Origin: Ceratorhiza oryzae-sativae
Lineage: Eukaryota; Basidiomycota; Agaricomycetes; Cantharellales; Ceratobasidiaceae
Assembly: GCA_030998015.1 (NCBI GenBank)
Contig: JARWMV010000004.1
Span: 248,001-312,000, forward strand
DNA length: 64,000 nt
Direction: 5' to 3'
The notes under the pieces: generated by a model
Databases searched by the model: none
What the model saw: the letters and a program-made list of their open reading frames with translations, nothing else
What the model was told of the DNA's origin: nothing
Shown: positions 11,181-22,880 of the stretch, in pieces
Position numbering within the stretch: position 1 is the first letter of the stretch
How the letters are laid out: every line of letters starts with the position of its first letter
Program-made: the position numbers and the translations under genes

Positions 11181-11360
11181 ATTGTTCGACCTGAGCTCAG
11201 GCTTCTTGAGCCTGACTCAGCCTTAAATATTGCAAAAACCTACCCACCGGTTTCCTACATCTCAGTAGCCAAATGACCCATGATAATACAAGATATAATG
11301 CCTCAAAACCCGTCTCTAACTAGTATATGAGCTCCCACGACTACCGACTCAAACGTTTCT

Positions 11361-11888
11361 TCAACCCCTAAACCAACTACCACTTCCACACATTGATACG
11401 CCCTCGTTTGGCCCTCCAACGATTTCGCCCGAAACCACTATATCCCATCTCGGAATCCGAAAGTATAGACGGCCGCTCCCAACAAAGCCGTCAAATTGGT
11501 TGAAGCCAAAAGGCTCACCCAGTGACTGGTTGTACGACACGTTTAAATTCTCCTCGCCTGGATCACCCAGGCTCTGGAATGATGGTACACCGACGTTGGT
11601 ATTAAGGGTGAATGAGATTGGGATGGATATTCCTGACTCTGAATGACTCCACGTCCATCGAAATGTATACTTTGAGACCACTTCGCCGGGCATGCCGGCC
11701 ACCAGACTACCTTGGCTGACCGTTAATTGCGGCACGGGGGGGCTAGGCGTGTGGCTTCTGGATGTCGGTTCTGGAGCGTTCCATAGTACCAGTGATTCCG
11801 AATCGTCTCTTCCCCCCTGGGGTTGAATCGGCTGGTTGCGTTTCTGAGATTCTTCTAGCAACGTCATTATCTCTGCGAGGCCTGCCAT
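11361..11888 (-). CDS. Unknown-family protein, copy 2
   Basis: Intronless on the minus strand, ATG at 11888 and TGA at 11361, 175 aa. The N-terminus is helical (MAGLAEIMTLLEESQKRNQ), followed by a Pro/Ser-rich linker and the shared C-terminal domain: YTFRWTW, PISFTLNTNVG, SYNQSLGEP, FDGFVGSGRLYFRIPRWD, VSGEIVGGP and terminal GSWFRG. The C-terminus is fixed relative to the domain in all three copies: Trp-x-Arg-x and then stop. No signal peptide or membrane helix is visible. Sequence divergence between the copies is large, so the duplications are old or the family evolves fast. The frame is intact with no internal stops. Confidence 0.75.
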   Translation of the reverse strand: MAGLAEIMTLLEESQKRNQPIQPQGGRDDSESLVLWNAPEPTSRSHTPSPPVPQLTVSQGSLVAGMPGEVVSKYTFRWTWSHSESGISIPISFTLNTNVGVPSFQSLGDPGEENLNVSYNQSLGEPFGFNQFDGFVGSGRLYFRIPRWDIVVSGEIVGGPNEGVSMCGSGSWFRG

Positions 11889-12509
11889 TCGCGATTGTTT
11901 AACTCGGCTATTGGGGAGGTTGAGTACTGGGAAAACACGATTAATTCGCTGGTGAGTGACGAGTGGCTACAAATATAGATTAGCATAGATTGAGTGTAGC
12001 ATTCTATCAAAGATAACTGACCTCCAAACCACGTGGTTCTGGTATATATGATGCAGTCCGGTGATGGAGGAGGGGAGGGCGTCAATGCTAGGCCTTTATA
12101 TCTAGCATAGAAACGGCCTGCGCACGGCTATCCGAGCGAACAAAGATATCTTTGTTTATAGTCCTAGACATCAGCGAAGCAATTCCATCCAAAAATCCGC
12201 CACCCTGTTATGGTGGTTGGAAGGTTTGCCACTTCGCGCTAAACGTTTATAGAAGCTCGGAGATAGTCGGCGTTAGACGAAGTCAAAGAGCACAGGCTTC
12301 AGGTATTCCTTCAATAAAAACACCCTTTGTTGTCTGACTGTAGACCCGGTGTGACTGGTGTCACCAGATTATAATATGATATAGAACAAACCGAGAACCA
12401 AATAAACTTTGTTGTTGGCGCCTGTTCATTCCTAGCGTTCTGTGATCGACCGTTTCGGATCCACAAGCGCTTCCCTATGGCTCACTGAGACCGGGATCAA
12501 CTGAGGTGC
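11889..12509. other. Intergenic, nothing recognised
   Basis: This is the upstream flank of copy 2 and the 3' flank of a short secreted-protein ORF. An inverted match ATAGATTAGCATAGATTGAGTG is only weakly structured. No gene is supported. Confidence 0.35.
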
Positions 12510-12779
12510 TCATCTAGAATAATATACTGAAGTTAGGATTGTCGCTTCATTCGCCTGACTAAGGTAAAAAATGCCGAATATTTTGTTCAATAGTATACGA
12601 GTACGACTTTGGATATTACCTATTTGTTGGTTAGGAACTCGAGTGCGGCGGCGTGGCTGGCTATCTTGACCAGCCGGTGAGACTCGCTCAGCCGAGGTGT
12701 CAGCAAGATGTGGCTCTGCGGCCGCTATATGCGTCAAGGTGAGGGCCAGGGTTGCACCCGCGCACAGCCACGTATGCAT
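12510..12779 (-). CDS. Short secreted protein, unknown
   Basis: Minus strand, ATG 12779. The first 21 residues form a good signal peptide (MHTWLCAGATLALTLTHIAAA). A short hydrophilic Arg-rich segment follows (QPRRRTRVPNQQIG). The frame stays open to 12510 (89 aa), but a plausible GTAATA donor lies directly after the NQQI codons, so the mature end may come from another exon. There is one Cys only, in the signal peptide, so it is not a typical Cys-rich effector. No homologue is recognised. Confidence 0.4.
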   Translation of the reverse strand: MHTWLCAGATLALTLTHIAAAEPHLADTSAERVSPAGQDSQPRRRTRVPNQQIGNIQSRTRILLNKIFGIFYLSQANEATILTSVYYSR

Positions 12780-13452
12780 GTTCTACCCCCGCCAACCCCC
12801 GAAAAACCATATAACACGTGATAATGCCCCACGGTCTAAGCAGGTTTCTTAGTGCTAGCCGGATGCTGATAGCACCGGTAGCCCGTGCTACTTCTGATCC
12901 AGTGAGTGCTCAGAAGCATACTTAGACCTGTGCAGCTAGTATATGCTAGTTAGATTTTCGGGTGTTCGCTGAGTATTGCCACTCGGCCACGTTTCTCAAA
13001 CAGAATGACATGCTGGAATTCGTACCTTTCGGAGTCTGTATTTTTGGCGCCCTGGCAGTACGAAGTCCGGTGCTCCTTCATAATAACGAATGAGGTGAAC
13101 GCTTGTGTTAACAGCATGGACGTTCCAGAATGCAAACTGTCGCGGCATTGAGTGAACGCCAATTATTTTGCCACCTAATCATTAAACCTCCGGTCTGTCC
13201 CAAACGGTCGAGTGGCACCGGGATCATTAACCGCTGAACCTGGTGGGACAGTTATAAGGCCTAGCCTTCTGCACATGATTGCCTAACTTGATTCTTCCCG
13301 CGTTGACCGAGCTCGCTCTTAGGTTCGTTGCGTCACCTTTATCAAACCTAACAACTGACGCAAATGTTATTTACCCTTCAGTGAAAAGTATTGAGCGATT
13401 AGTGTTCACTCAGGATATTCAGTTTCCTCAAATTTGACAAACATATACCTAG
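12780..13452. other. Intergenic, nothing recognised
   Basis: Short ORFs on both strands lack motifs. This is the presumed promoter region of copy 3 of the unknown family (starts 13453). Confidence 0.35.
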
Positions 13453-13983
13453 ATGACAGCACTTCATTTTTGTGAATTGTATACAGAGTCCGAAGCCGGA
13501 GAAGATTCGCTCCAACGAGAGTGCAATGGCCCAGAACAAGCTGTACAGGCCAACAGGTCTATGCTCCCTCGATCCGAACCGCCAATGGTTTACCCGCCTA
13601 GGATACCTCGACCTCGACTCATCAATAAGCGTGGTGATCTTATAGCTGGTTCGTCCAGAAATGTTATTTCAAACTACATACTCCGATCGCTGTGGCCCGA
13701 TCCTCAATCGGGAACTGCCATTGCCATCTCGTTCATGCTTCACACAAACATCAGTATCCCTCTGTTCCGGAGCATAGGAATCGAAGGAGAAAAGGCACTT
13801 CAAGTAACATTCAATCTGGTGTTGGGAGAACCGAGAGGACAAGCCGAATTTGAGGGCATTGTTGGATCCGGTCATATCTACTTCGAGATTCCAAAGTGGG
13901 ACATGATGGTATCAGGTCAAATTGTTGGAGGGCCCAGTGACGAAGTTCCGATACGCGGAAGCGGTCAGTGGTATAGGGAATAA
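13453..13983 (+). CDS. Unknown-family protein, copy 3
   Basis: Intronless on the plus strand, ATG 13453, TAA 13981-13983, 176 aa. The variable N-terminal half has no clear domain. The C-terminal domain carries the family landmarks with substitutions: ISFMLHTN, VTFNLVLGEP, FEGIVGSGHIYFEIPKWDM, VSGQIVGGP, then RGSGQWYRE and stop. It keeps VLGEP, IVGSG, IPKWD, GGP and the terminal Trp-x-Arg. The spacing between landmarks is the same as in the copies at 7772-8357 and 11361-11888 apart from one or two residues. It has no signal peptide and no introns, unlike copy 1. Its function is unknown. Possible roles (beta-sandwich binding domain, lectin-like or self-recognition module) are guesses. Confidence 0.75.
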   Translation: MTALHFCELYTESEAGEDSLQRECNGPEQAVQANRSMLPRSEPPMVYPPRIPRPRLINKRGDLIAGSSRNVISNYILRSLWPDPQSGTAIAISFMLHTNISIPLFRSIGIEGEKALQVTFNLVLGEPRGQAEFEGIVGSGHIYFEIPKWDMMVSGQIVGGPSDEVPIRGSGQWYRE

Positions 13984-14214
13984 GTAACGTATTCAGCCAC
14001 AGTGTATTACATGAAATTTAATCCGTTTATTTATGTATTTCATAGTATTTGTGCTGACACTCATCCTTCACGAACTTAAGTCTACTTGGTATGGTGTGGT
14101 TGTGATGCGGGGCGGCGAGTGCACACCGTGACTAAAATCACAAGGATAGTTCCGGGCGATCTTCCGATCGAAGTTCACATAGTCGATCGTCGGCGAGTGT
14201 CCATGGAATAGAAC

Positions 14215-14610
14215 TTGGAGGGTTCAACCTACCCCTATAGCTATCGAACTGATCGCTTCGAAACTGCCATAAATGCGTGTGCATTTATCATTGCTACACG
14301 TCCCCGGGGCCGTAAATGCTTTATTTTGACTAGGATTTTTGCGAAACGGCGAGCCAGGGTTGATTCGGATAGCCCATATTTCGCTGAAAGACATCTTTTA
14401 CGTATGACCGCCAGCAAGTCTCCAGGGGGATTTAAGCGCAGTGATTGCCGCGTTGATATGCGCTATGGCCGTATTGATATCAACCATGCGGAAAGCCCGG
14501 ATGACGAACCGCCGCACATCCCATCTCCGCAACCTCCAAACATAGTTGGTGGACCCTCCCATATTGTCGGCCGGTTGGCACAGACTGACCCCCCAGATCT
14601 CCTGGATTAG
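14215..14610 (+). other. Open frame, possible gene remnant
   Basis: A frame of about 130 codons has no ATG at its head. Only its last third (IPSPQPPNIVGGPSHIVG and following) looks like protein. It may be the end of a decayed gene. No family is recognised. Confidence 0.2.
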
Positions 14611-14991
14611 TCTATGGCGCTGTGAGTGTTGGGCCTAGTGGTTCAGGCTGTAGCTCTGACAAGAAAGAAATGGGAAATATCATGGTTTAACGACGTGTGA
14701 TGACATCTCGTCACACTAAAATCTTTCTCTTGAGTCTAATACGCCTCATGAGCCCAGTTTACTCCTAATCACACCCATTGGTTCTTGCGGGAAAATGCGG
14801 GAAAATGTACCGGTTGTTTGGCTGATGTAGTAATGAAAAGAGGGCATTGTTATTACAAAGAATTTATACAGGGTTTACGTTATCTAATTGAGCTGATATT
14901 AGGCAGTCGGTGTATCCAAACAGACGCCGCCTCGTCTAACAAGCGCTGATCAAGCCTCATCACGTGCCGTCCAGCGCCATCACTGACGACG
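14611..14991. other. Upstream region of MCH1-like gene
   Basis: A short direct repeat GCGGGAAAATGCGGGAAAATG lies at about 14789-14808. No gene and no clear TATA element are seen. Confidence 0.3.
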
Positions 14992-17170
14992 ATGACGCTC
15001 GTTCCGTTCCGAGATTGGGGACGCGTCCGAACACTGGCCGGGTGTGTGCTTGTTGCACTTGCAAGCGGGACAAATTATGTTGGTCTTTCACAAATTGCGT
15101 AGGGTTATACTGATTACAGACATAGGTGTACTCGGCGTACGCGCCGCAGTTGGGCAAACGTTTGAATCTTTCGCACACGCAGGTTAATATCATCGGGATC
15201 GCGGGAAACAGTAAGTTTTAGTATATTGAACGCACCTCTATGATACTGATGTGAATGTTTCTAGTTGGGGTGTATTTGTATGTACGGTTCGTTTCCAACG
15301 GGGGTCAACACTAACATTGGCGTGAGCTTTGCTCCAGTCTCGGGATATGTCGTCGACCGACGGGGTCCCCGATTGTGGGTGTTTTCACTCGGGTGTCTTT
15401 CAATATTCTGAAGAATACTTTTAGACCACTCTTTCTAGCTGCCGCATTCCTGTTTCTTGGATATGGCGGGATCCGCATCCTCTTTTCACATGCATCGCCT
15501 GAACTGTCGAGCCACCCCTCTTCATGGCCCTTCACAGCGCTGGTGACTGTCCTCTCATTGTGTAGCTTGCTTACAGGAGTCGCTGGAAGTGCGGGGATCA
15601 TCAGTGCTATGAATGCTGTTGTCAAGTCGTTTCCTGAAAAACTGGTGTGTTCTCAAGCCTTTTTAGCAGTCTGATACTCAAGGAGAGGGCTAGCACGCGT
15701 CTGTCACGGGGACAACGAATAGCGCGTTTGGCTTGTCGGCGTTCTTTTTCTCCTTTTTGGCCCGCGAGCTGTTTCCTGGTCGAACAACGTCGTTTTTGAC
15801 GGTTCTTGTGTTCGGGACGGCGATGCCCGTTTTGGTCGGGGCCTTGGTTATCAAAACGCCCCCGAGCACGGTGGGAAGGATACGACTCCCGGACGGTGGC
15901 GACGAGACACGTGTACCTGGGGACGAAGACCTGCAGGCTCGGGCGGGAGGGGAGGACCCTGACCTAGTGGAAGATGAGATCCGGGTCGTGTTGCGCGACG
16001 GAATACGAGTTCCTGCCGAAGAGACCCCACTTCGGTTGGGCGACGAGAGCGTATTGTATGGCGAGCGAAACCCCTGGGCGAGCCAAGTACACACTCCAGC
16101 GAGCCAAACACCCAAGCACAGCATTATGGTGGGAGCCGAGGAGGACGTTCATGGTCTGGGCTTGTTCCGGGTGTTTGATTTCTGGTTGATTTTTGGAATT
16201 GTCGGTTTGTGTGAGTGATCTCTGGGTTTCGAACGGCCACTGGAATTGACTTGAGGTGGATAGTGGCTGGACCTGGGTTGATGTGTGAGTTTATATCCAG
16301 GTTGGTGGAGGCAGGTGACTGGAACCCGACCTGGCAGATATCAACAATGTCGGGTCGATTGTTCAAGCACTGTACGCGAAAACACGGGACAGAGAGTGGG
16401 ATGAGCGTGTTGTGCAATCTTTGCAGGCATCGCAAGTTGGGTTATTGAGCGTGTCGAGTTTTGTTGGACGTTTGAGCGTTGGTGCGTTTTCATGTGCTTG
16501 CTCTGGGAGCTAGGTATTGACATCGGTGTGGCAGGGTTCATGGCAGACTATGTCAATCACTCACACACCATTCCACGCACGTCCTGTCTGATTATATCCT
16601 CGATATTTGGAATTGTGGCCGAGAGCCTGCTGTTACGGGTCGAGACTGTCGCTGGGCTTAGTGCTGTGAGCGGTGTGCTGGGGATCAGCTATGGGACTAC
16701 CTTTGCGTTGTTCCCGGCGTTGGTATTGGAGAGATTTGGAATTGGTGAGTTGCTCTGAAAGTGGAGCGAGATGGGTGATTGATCAGCGGAGCAGCTCATT
16801 TTGCACAAAACACGGGGTTGATGGGTATCGCTGCTGTGAGTGGGGGCGTTTGATGGCATGGCCCCAAAAATGACGGCTATCCAGGCTCTATTCGGGAACT
16901 TGTTCAACTATGGGTTCGGGAGAAACTTTGACGCGCATTCTGGGGCGTCGCCTCCTGGAGGCACGAGTGGCGCCGGGAATATGCAGTGCTATAGCGGGAG
17001 GGGGTGCTATGTCGATGCGTAAGTACATGGCTAGTGGTCTATGGAACATGTGCTGAGGAAGAGACAGGGTATACGTCGCTCTTGGGAGCAGCTGCGTGGG
17101 CTTGGTGTTGAGTTGTGTGGCGACGTGGAGAAGTTGGAAGCGGGGAAGAGGGGGTCAGGTCCAGATCTAG
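14992..17170 (+). CDS. MCH1-like major facilitator (nodulin-like/monocarboxylate-type) transporter
   Basis: Twelve exons rebuild one continuous protein of about 490 aa: 14992-15078, 15126-15210, 15265-15277, 15327-15374, 15425-15644, 15694-16210, 16264-16284, 16338-16481, 16535-16744, 16792-16835, 16885-17018 and 17068-17170. Every junction keeps frame. Family landmarks are clear: ASGTNYVYSAYAPQLG, LNLSHTQVNIIGIAGN, VDRRGPRL (MFS loop 2-3), ISAMNAVVKSFPEK, FGLSAFFF, a long acidic cytoplasmic loop after TM6, DVHGLGLFRVFDFW, AGPGLMYINNVGS, VGRLSVGFMADY, YGTTFALFPALVLERFGI and FGRNFDAH. About 12 membrane helices are expected. This matches yeast MCH1 in length and motif order. Yeast Mch1 is a vacuolar-membrane MFS protein of unknown substrate, so no transport substrate is claimed. 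A 13-nt exon and a 21-nt exon are unusual features. Confidence 0.85.
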
Positions 17171-17441
17171 TCTCACGTGTGCATAATAATCGGAAGAAAT
17201 GTGTTATTGGGGATAGCCGAATGTTTCTCAGACAGACGGGGATGGAACCGGGAAGACAGCATAAGACGGCGCGAGACGCCCTTCTCACGCTTCTCGGCGC
17301 CAAATGAGGATGCGACGAGCCAAAAGCGGACTTGGCGCCGTTCTTATTCCCGTTGTGACCAGCGCGACCATGAGGGACGCCTGGCTTAAAACCGGCGCGA
17401 CCGCACTCGGTGTGCTCGCCCTCTCGCTCGTATTGCTCTAC

Positions 17442-20400
17442 ATGCGGCTCTCCCACGTCCTCGTCGGCGCCGCCCTGGGCGTCCCCGCCATTGCCCAGTC
17501 CAACACGGACCAGTCGCAAAAGTGGGCACCCACACCATCTCCCTTGCCGTGTTGCCTGACCAGACCAGATATGTGCCCTCGCCCGGCTCACCCGGCTTCT
17601 ATGCCGGCCACAGCTCGGCCGCCGTCACGTTCGACCAGCACTCGCTCATGCTCGACGGAAAGCGCATCATGGTCTTCAGGTGAGCTACGCCCAGGCCGCC
17701 TTGACCCGTTCTCACGAGATCAGCGGCGAGTTTCACCCATGGCGCCTGCCGTCGATCCCGCTCTGGCGCGACGTTCTCGAAAAGATGAAGGTTAGTTGGC
17801 TGCGTGAGAGTCGGACCGCGTCTGAATCGGTCGCCAGGCTGGTGGATTCAACGCCGTATCGATCTACTTGCACTGGGGTATCACCGAGGGCAAGCCAGGA
17901 AAGCTCAACTTTGAGGGACACCGCTCGGTCACCAAGTTCCTCGACGTTGCCAAGTCGGTCGGCATTCTGGTCATCGTTCGTCCCGGGCCGTGAGTCGCTC
18001 GTCTCGTTTGCCCCTCTCACCCTAACGTTGTCCTAGGTACATCAACGCAGAGACGTCTGGAGGCGGCTTCCCCGGCTGGGTCACCAACTTTGCCGACAAG
18101 GCTCGATCCAACGGCACCGAGTTTACGGCTGCTTGGAAGCCGTACATTGCCGAGGTCTCGAAATTCGTGGCGCCTTACCAGTACCCGGATGGGCCAGTGA
18201 TCCTGGTCCAGTCCGAGAACGAGTTTAGCATGAGCGATTCCTCGGTCAGTTCCAGCTTGCCGATTGTCAGCAGGTGATTGACCTTTGTGCAGAACTCGGT
18301 CACGTACGGACATACCGACCACATGAAGTGGATTGAAGAAACCATGCGGGCAAATGGCGTCACCAAGGTTCCGCTGTACGTCCTCCCTGTCGCCCTGTCG
18401 ACCGCCTACTCATACACTCGATCGCAGCACCCACAACGACTATCGTGCCGGCGGCCAATATGCTTCTGGCGCCGCCAAGGTCGACCTGTACGCTTGGGAC
18501 GGATACCCACTTGGGTTTGACTGTTCCCACCCGACCGTGTATGTTTGCCTTGTCTTGTTGTCACTCTGCAACTAACGCGTAGGCTGGCAGGTGGAACGAG
18601 GTTGACTCTGGGCTAGACGCCGCTCATCAACGATACAATCCCGCCGAACCATTGTATCTGGCTGGTAGGTTTAGACTTTGATTCAATGGGGCTTGGCTGA
18701 CTCGGCGGGATAGAATACCAGGGAGGCGCATTTGATCCATGGTTAGTATTCATCTTGTTTTTGGCGCAACAGTGCTTGAACCACGTGCATAGGAACGGTC
18801 CTGGTTATGGCGCATGCTACAACCTCATCAATGAGCAGGTGTGTTGCAAGTTGTTTGCTCAGAGTCCGGGCTTACGCTTTTGTAGTTTGCCAACGTGTTT
18901 TACAAGAACAACTATGCGGCGGGCACCTATCTTCAGTCGCTGTACATGACGTGAGTCGGCTCGCTTGTCATCGGGCCCGACGTTGCTCACTCGTTCGAAA
19001 AGCTATGGAGGCACAAACTGGGGTAACTTGGCCACTCCGACGGTTTACACCTCGTAAGCACCTGTTTTGGTGTCCAGTTCCCATACTTAGGCTTCATCCA
19101 GTTACGACTATGGATCGGCGATCGCTGAAGATCGCTCTCTTACGCCCAAATTCGATGAACTAAAACTCCAATCCTACTTTTTGCACGCCTCGCCCAACTA
19201 CCATCTCGCCGGTCGGATCGGCCTCGGCACATCCTACACGAACAACGCGGCCGTGTTCACCACCAATCTTGCCACCACATCTGGCCAAAACTTTTACATT
19301 GTCCGTCAGACGACCAACCGTAACACGGCAAAGGTCGAATTTGGACTCAAGGTCAACACGACTGCGGGAGTGCTGACCGTGCCTCAATACGGAGGTGTCA
19401 TGGCCTTGGACGGGCGCGAGAGCAAGATCATTGTCACCGAGTATCCGTTTGGGGGCAGCGTCCTGCGATATGCGACTGCCGAGGTGCGCTTTAGGCTCGA
19501 TCTGTTGTATATCATTACTGAACGGTCGAGTAGGTTGCAACTTGGGCGACGTTTGATGGTGTGGACCACATTGTGCTCTATGCCAAGAACCAGTCAATCG
19601 AAGCCGTCGTCCCGACCACTGCCACGAGCGCGACGTCTTCTGTTTCGTCTGTCTCGGTCAAAATCTCCAATGGCGCTGCTATCATCACTGGCACAGCTCC
19701 TTCGTCCGGACTGGCTCAAGTCAAGTTTGGCAAGAGCGTCGTCTGGGTGGCCGACAAGGCTTGGGTCGCGCCTCGCATCTGGGCTCCGCGAGTCGGTCAA
19801 GGTACCGCCGGAAACGGCCGATACGAGCTGGGTCCCCGAACAGACGCGGTTTGGGTCTTGGGACCTTATCTAGTGCGAAATGCGACAATCACCGGATCAA
19901 ACGTGGCCATTGTCGGTGACCTCAAGTCAAAGACGACGACCGAGATCGAGGTGGTCGCCCCTGCTGGCGTGCAGACTGTCAGCTGGAACGGAAAGAGCGT
20001 GTCAGTCACCAAGACTGCTGTTGGGACGCTCAAGGGATCCGTCACGGTCAATGACCTGACGCCTACCCTCCCGAGCCTGAAGAACTTGGAGTGGAGGTGC
20101 ACAGACTCGTTGCCCGAGATTGCTGTCGGGTTTGACGATTCCAAGTGGACCACGGCGACCAAGACCCAGACGAAGCGACCGGCGCAGTATCAGCCGCTTG
20201 GAGGAAAACTGGTTCTCTACGCAGACGAGTATGGGTATCACCAAGGTCTGTTTTGGTTCGGCCATTATATTGCATGGCTGATACGTGTGGCATCGTAGGC
20301 AACCTATTGTACAGGGGCTCGTTCACTGGAGGTGCGACAGGCGTCAGATTATCCGTTCAGGGGTGAGTCATCCCTCGGCCATGTTTTGACTTGAGGCTCA

Positions 20401-21455
20401 TCCCAGACGTAGCGGATACAACTTTGGATTTAGCGCATTCCTCAACGGCGTTTTCCTCGGCTCCGGGCAAGGCAGGTCAGGAAGTGACCCAGCGGGCGGC
20501 ATCGACCTGGTCAACGCAACATACACATTCCCTGGGGCGTCGTTGTGCCTGGCAAGACCAATGTCGTCACTGTGGTTGTCGACAACATGGGTGAGTATGG
20601 ATTTGGAGTCTTCCGATCAAGGCTGATGAAGCTACTAAAGGCCTGGATGAGGATTGGAATTCGAGAGACGAGTTCAAGGTACGTCTTAGTTACTGGACAA
20701 ACGGGATAGCGTTTAACGTTACAACAGGCCCCTCGCGGTATTCGTGGCTATGAGCTTCAGGGTGGTGTCGATTTCACTTCTTGGAAGCTCACGGGCAATG
20801 TCGAGGGCGAAAATACAACTGATATCATTCGTGGGCCGCTCAACACTGGTGGCCTATATGTCGAACGTATTGGGGCTATCTATCCCAAGTACCAGCTCAC
20901 CAGCGCCTGGAACTCGTCCAAGACTGATGCCAGCTGCACGCCATTTGCCGGGATTAGCAAGGCCGGCATCAAGGCGTACAAAACCAAGTTTACGTTGAAC
21001 GTGGATAAGACGACCGACGTCCCCGTGGCTTTCAAGTTTGAGCGGACTCCGAGCAGCAACTATCGAGTGATGCTGTACGTGAACGGATGGCAGTTTGGCC
21101 GGTGAGTCCAGGTGTATTATCGTAATCCCCGCGACGAAACTGACTGGGTACCCAGGTTCACTTCCAACTTTGGGCCTCAAACGCTGTATCCGGTGAGTAT
21201 ATATGCAACGTACATATATGCGCCATTTTCTAAAAGGATTTGACAGATCCCCGAGGGCATTCTGAACCATCGTGGTGAGAATGATGTGCTAATGACCCTT
21301 TGGTCACTGGGTGAGTCTTTCGGATGTCACGTCATAGACTTCCACTTAGTTGTGACTCGACAGACGCTGCCGGTGCCAAAGTTGCCGACGTGCAGTTGAC
21401 GACCACGACTGTGCTCTCGTCGAGCAAGGAGATAATCATAGGCTTAGCTGCTTAA
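17442..21455 (+). CDS. Secreted beta-galactosidase, glycoside hydrolase family 35
   Basis: The protein is about 1,000 aa in nearly 20 exons. ATG 17442 opens a signal peptide ([19 protein letters not shown]); in-frame ATGs further upstream (17304, 17370) are possible but would bury it. GH35 landmarks are [42 protein letters not shown], then VQSENEF with the acid/base Glu at about 18217. Further on are [23 protein letters not shown] with the nucleophile Glu, and [12 protein letters not shown]. Long beta-rich domains follow (beta-galactosidase domains 2-5), including [10 protein letters not shown] and [11 protein letters not shown], ending at TAA 21453-21455. The codon for the nucleophile Glu is split by the intron at 18665-18713. 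It is expected to release terminal beta-galactose outside the cell during plant cell-wall breakdown. Between the signal peptide and the catalytic domain the frame changes by one base at an A-run (17518-17521) with no good intron: an error, a mutation or an unseen short intron. Confidence 0.85.
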
Positions 21456-21642
21456 GAATTCTGAAAATTGTATTATATCTGAGGAGTAAATCGAAAGCAA
21501 AAGTTGATTCTACGAAACTGCCTGGCCGACGTGCGCCCCTCGGCTCAATTACAGATACATTCGGCTATATTCGGGTTCAAACGACACACAATAAATATCT
21601 GGACATTATCTGGAAAATAGTTTTTAAAGATGCCAAGAATAT

Positions 21643-22637
21643 CTAAGCCAAAGTAGGATCCGAGTGCATGAATTTGACATCGGCAAATGCGACAAAACCA
21701 CTCAGTCCCTCAGCGATAGGTTGGACTACTAGCTCAGTTAGTACTTAGGATTTCTATGGAGCCCTTGCCCAAGCTCACTCATAAGGCCGATCAACCGCTG
21801 AGAGGGTGTCTGTGATGGACGAAGGCGTCTGGGTGCCGTTTGGCGGGCTTTGAGGTATTCTGTGGCGAGTTCTGCTCGCTCTGGACCAGTCAAAACCTTT
21901 ACTAGTGCTTCATGCTGCGATTTCTCTTGAACCTAGATTTCATCTGAGTACCCTGGAAATGCTATATGCATCCTGAAACACACCTCGATATATTTGAAGA
22001 GTATCTGACAAGAGTTTCTCATTGCTTTTGCCAGGGGCTCAATATCTGGAGACGTCCTGTGCTTGCCCGCCTCGACGAAGCCGCTTTGAATTTGGCCCAA
22101 TTTTTGGCGACTGTCATTTGCCAACTCTTTGAATCCATAAAGTTCTAGAGCCTTGTGGACCGCAAGCTCCTGATGAGGCGCATATATCAATTCAAGGCGC
22201 GAAATAGAGATGTAGGACTAGGGTTTACCTTGCCAGAGGAATACATCGAGACTTCATAAATGAAGGTATTGCTGATAGCCCTCATCAAATCGATGTCGTT
22301 CTCTCTCCGCGCCACCTCGAAGCGCTCTATGAGGTCCCGGAAATTTTTGAAATCAATCTTTCAACTTGGGTTAGGCAATTGCCAAGCAGAGCGAGAGAAG
22401 AGGACATGGGCTTACTATGGCTTCTGTAAAGTAGTCCAGAGAGGGTTTGAAAGGTGGATGCGTGCCTCTTGATTCATAGGGTGGTCGATCTTCATATGGA
22501 CTCACCGCCCCAAGCATTGGCCGAGTTGAAAGAGGACGGAGGCCTGGTGAGTTCAGAATAGCCATTACTGCTAACGGACGGGTGCGAGGAGCTCTGGTTG
22601 CGGTCAACAAAGTCGTTCGAGCAACCGTGGAATACAT
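21643..22637 (-). CDS. Hemerythrin-like (HHE) paralogue A, metal ligands lost
   Basis: Minus strand. ATG 22637 opens a mitochondrial-type presequence (MYSTVARTTLLTATRAPRTR, Arg-rich and free of acidic residues). Exons then follow the architecture of the intact paralogue at 27026-27942: LDYFTEAI, then IDFKNFRDLIERFE, then YEVSMYSSGKELAVHKAL, then VQEKSQHEALVKVL and finally DVKFMHSDPTLA followed by stop at 21643. Every position that is His or Glu in the intact copy's iron-binding motifs is replaced: DHNN to DFKN, RDLH to RDLI, HEAALH to YEVSMY, GEE to GKE and EEHQQ to a Lys/Leu/Gly run. The frame is open and all splice signals are usable, so the gene looks expressed and selected rather than dead. 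A diiron or dioxygen role is unlikely. Any role would be non-metal. Confidence 0.7.
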
Positions 22638-22880
22638 ATTGGTAGGGAAGAGGCGGGCGAGATTGAGGCACAAATATTTGCGAGACTATTTAGACGATGT
22701 AAATGAAGGGGCGTAACTCCGATCGTCATCCACACGCTACCCCACTTTCATCATCATAAAATCAGATCTGGATCGAGGTTCTGGAATCTGCGATCGACCC
22801 ATCGCTTGCGATAACGAGGCAAGGCCTTATGTCACATCGAGGCCGAAGCCATGCTGCCTCCAAGTAGAATATCACTAATA

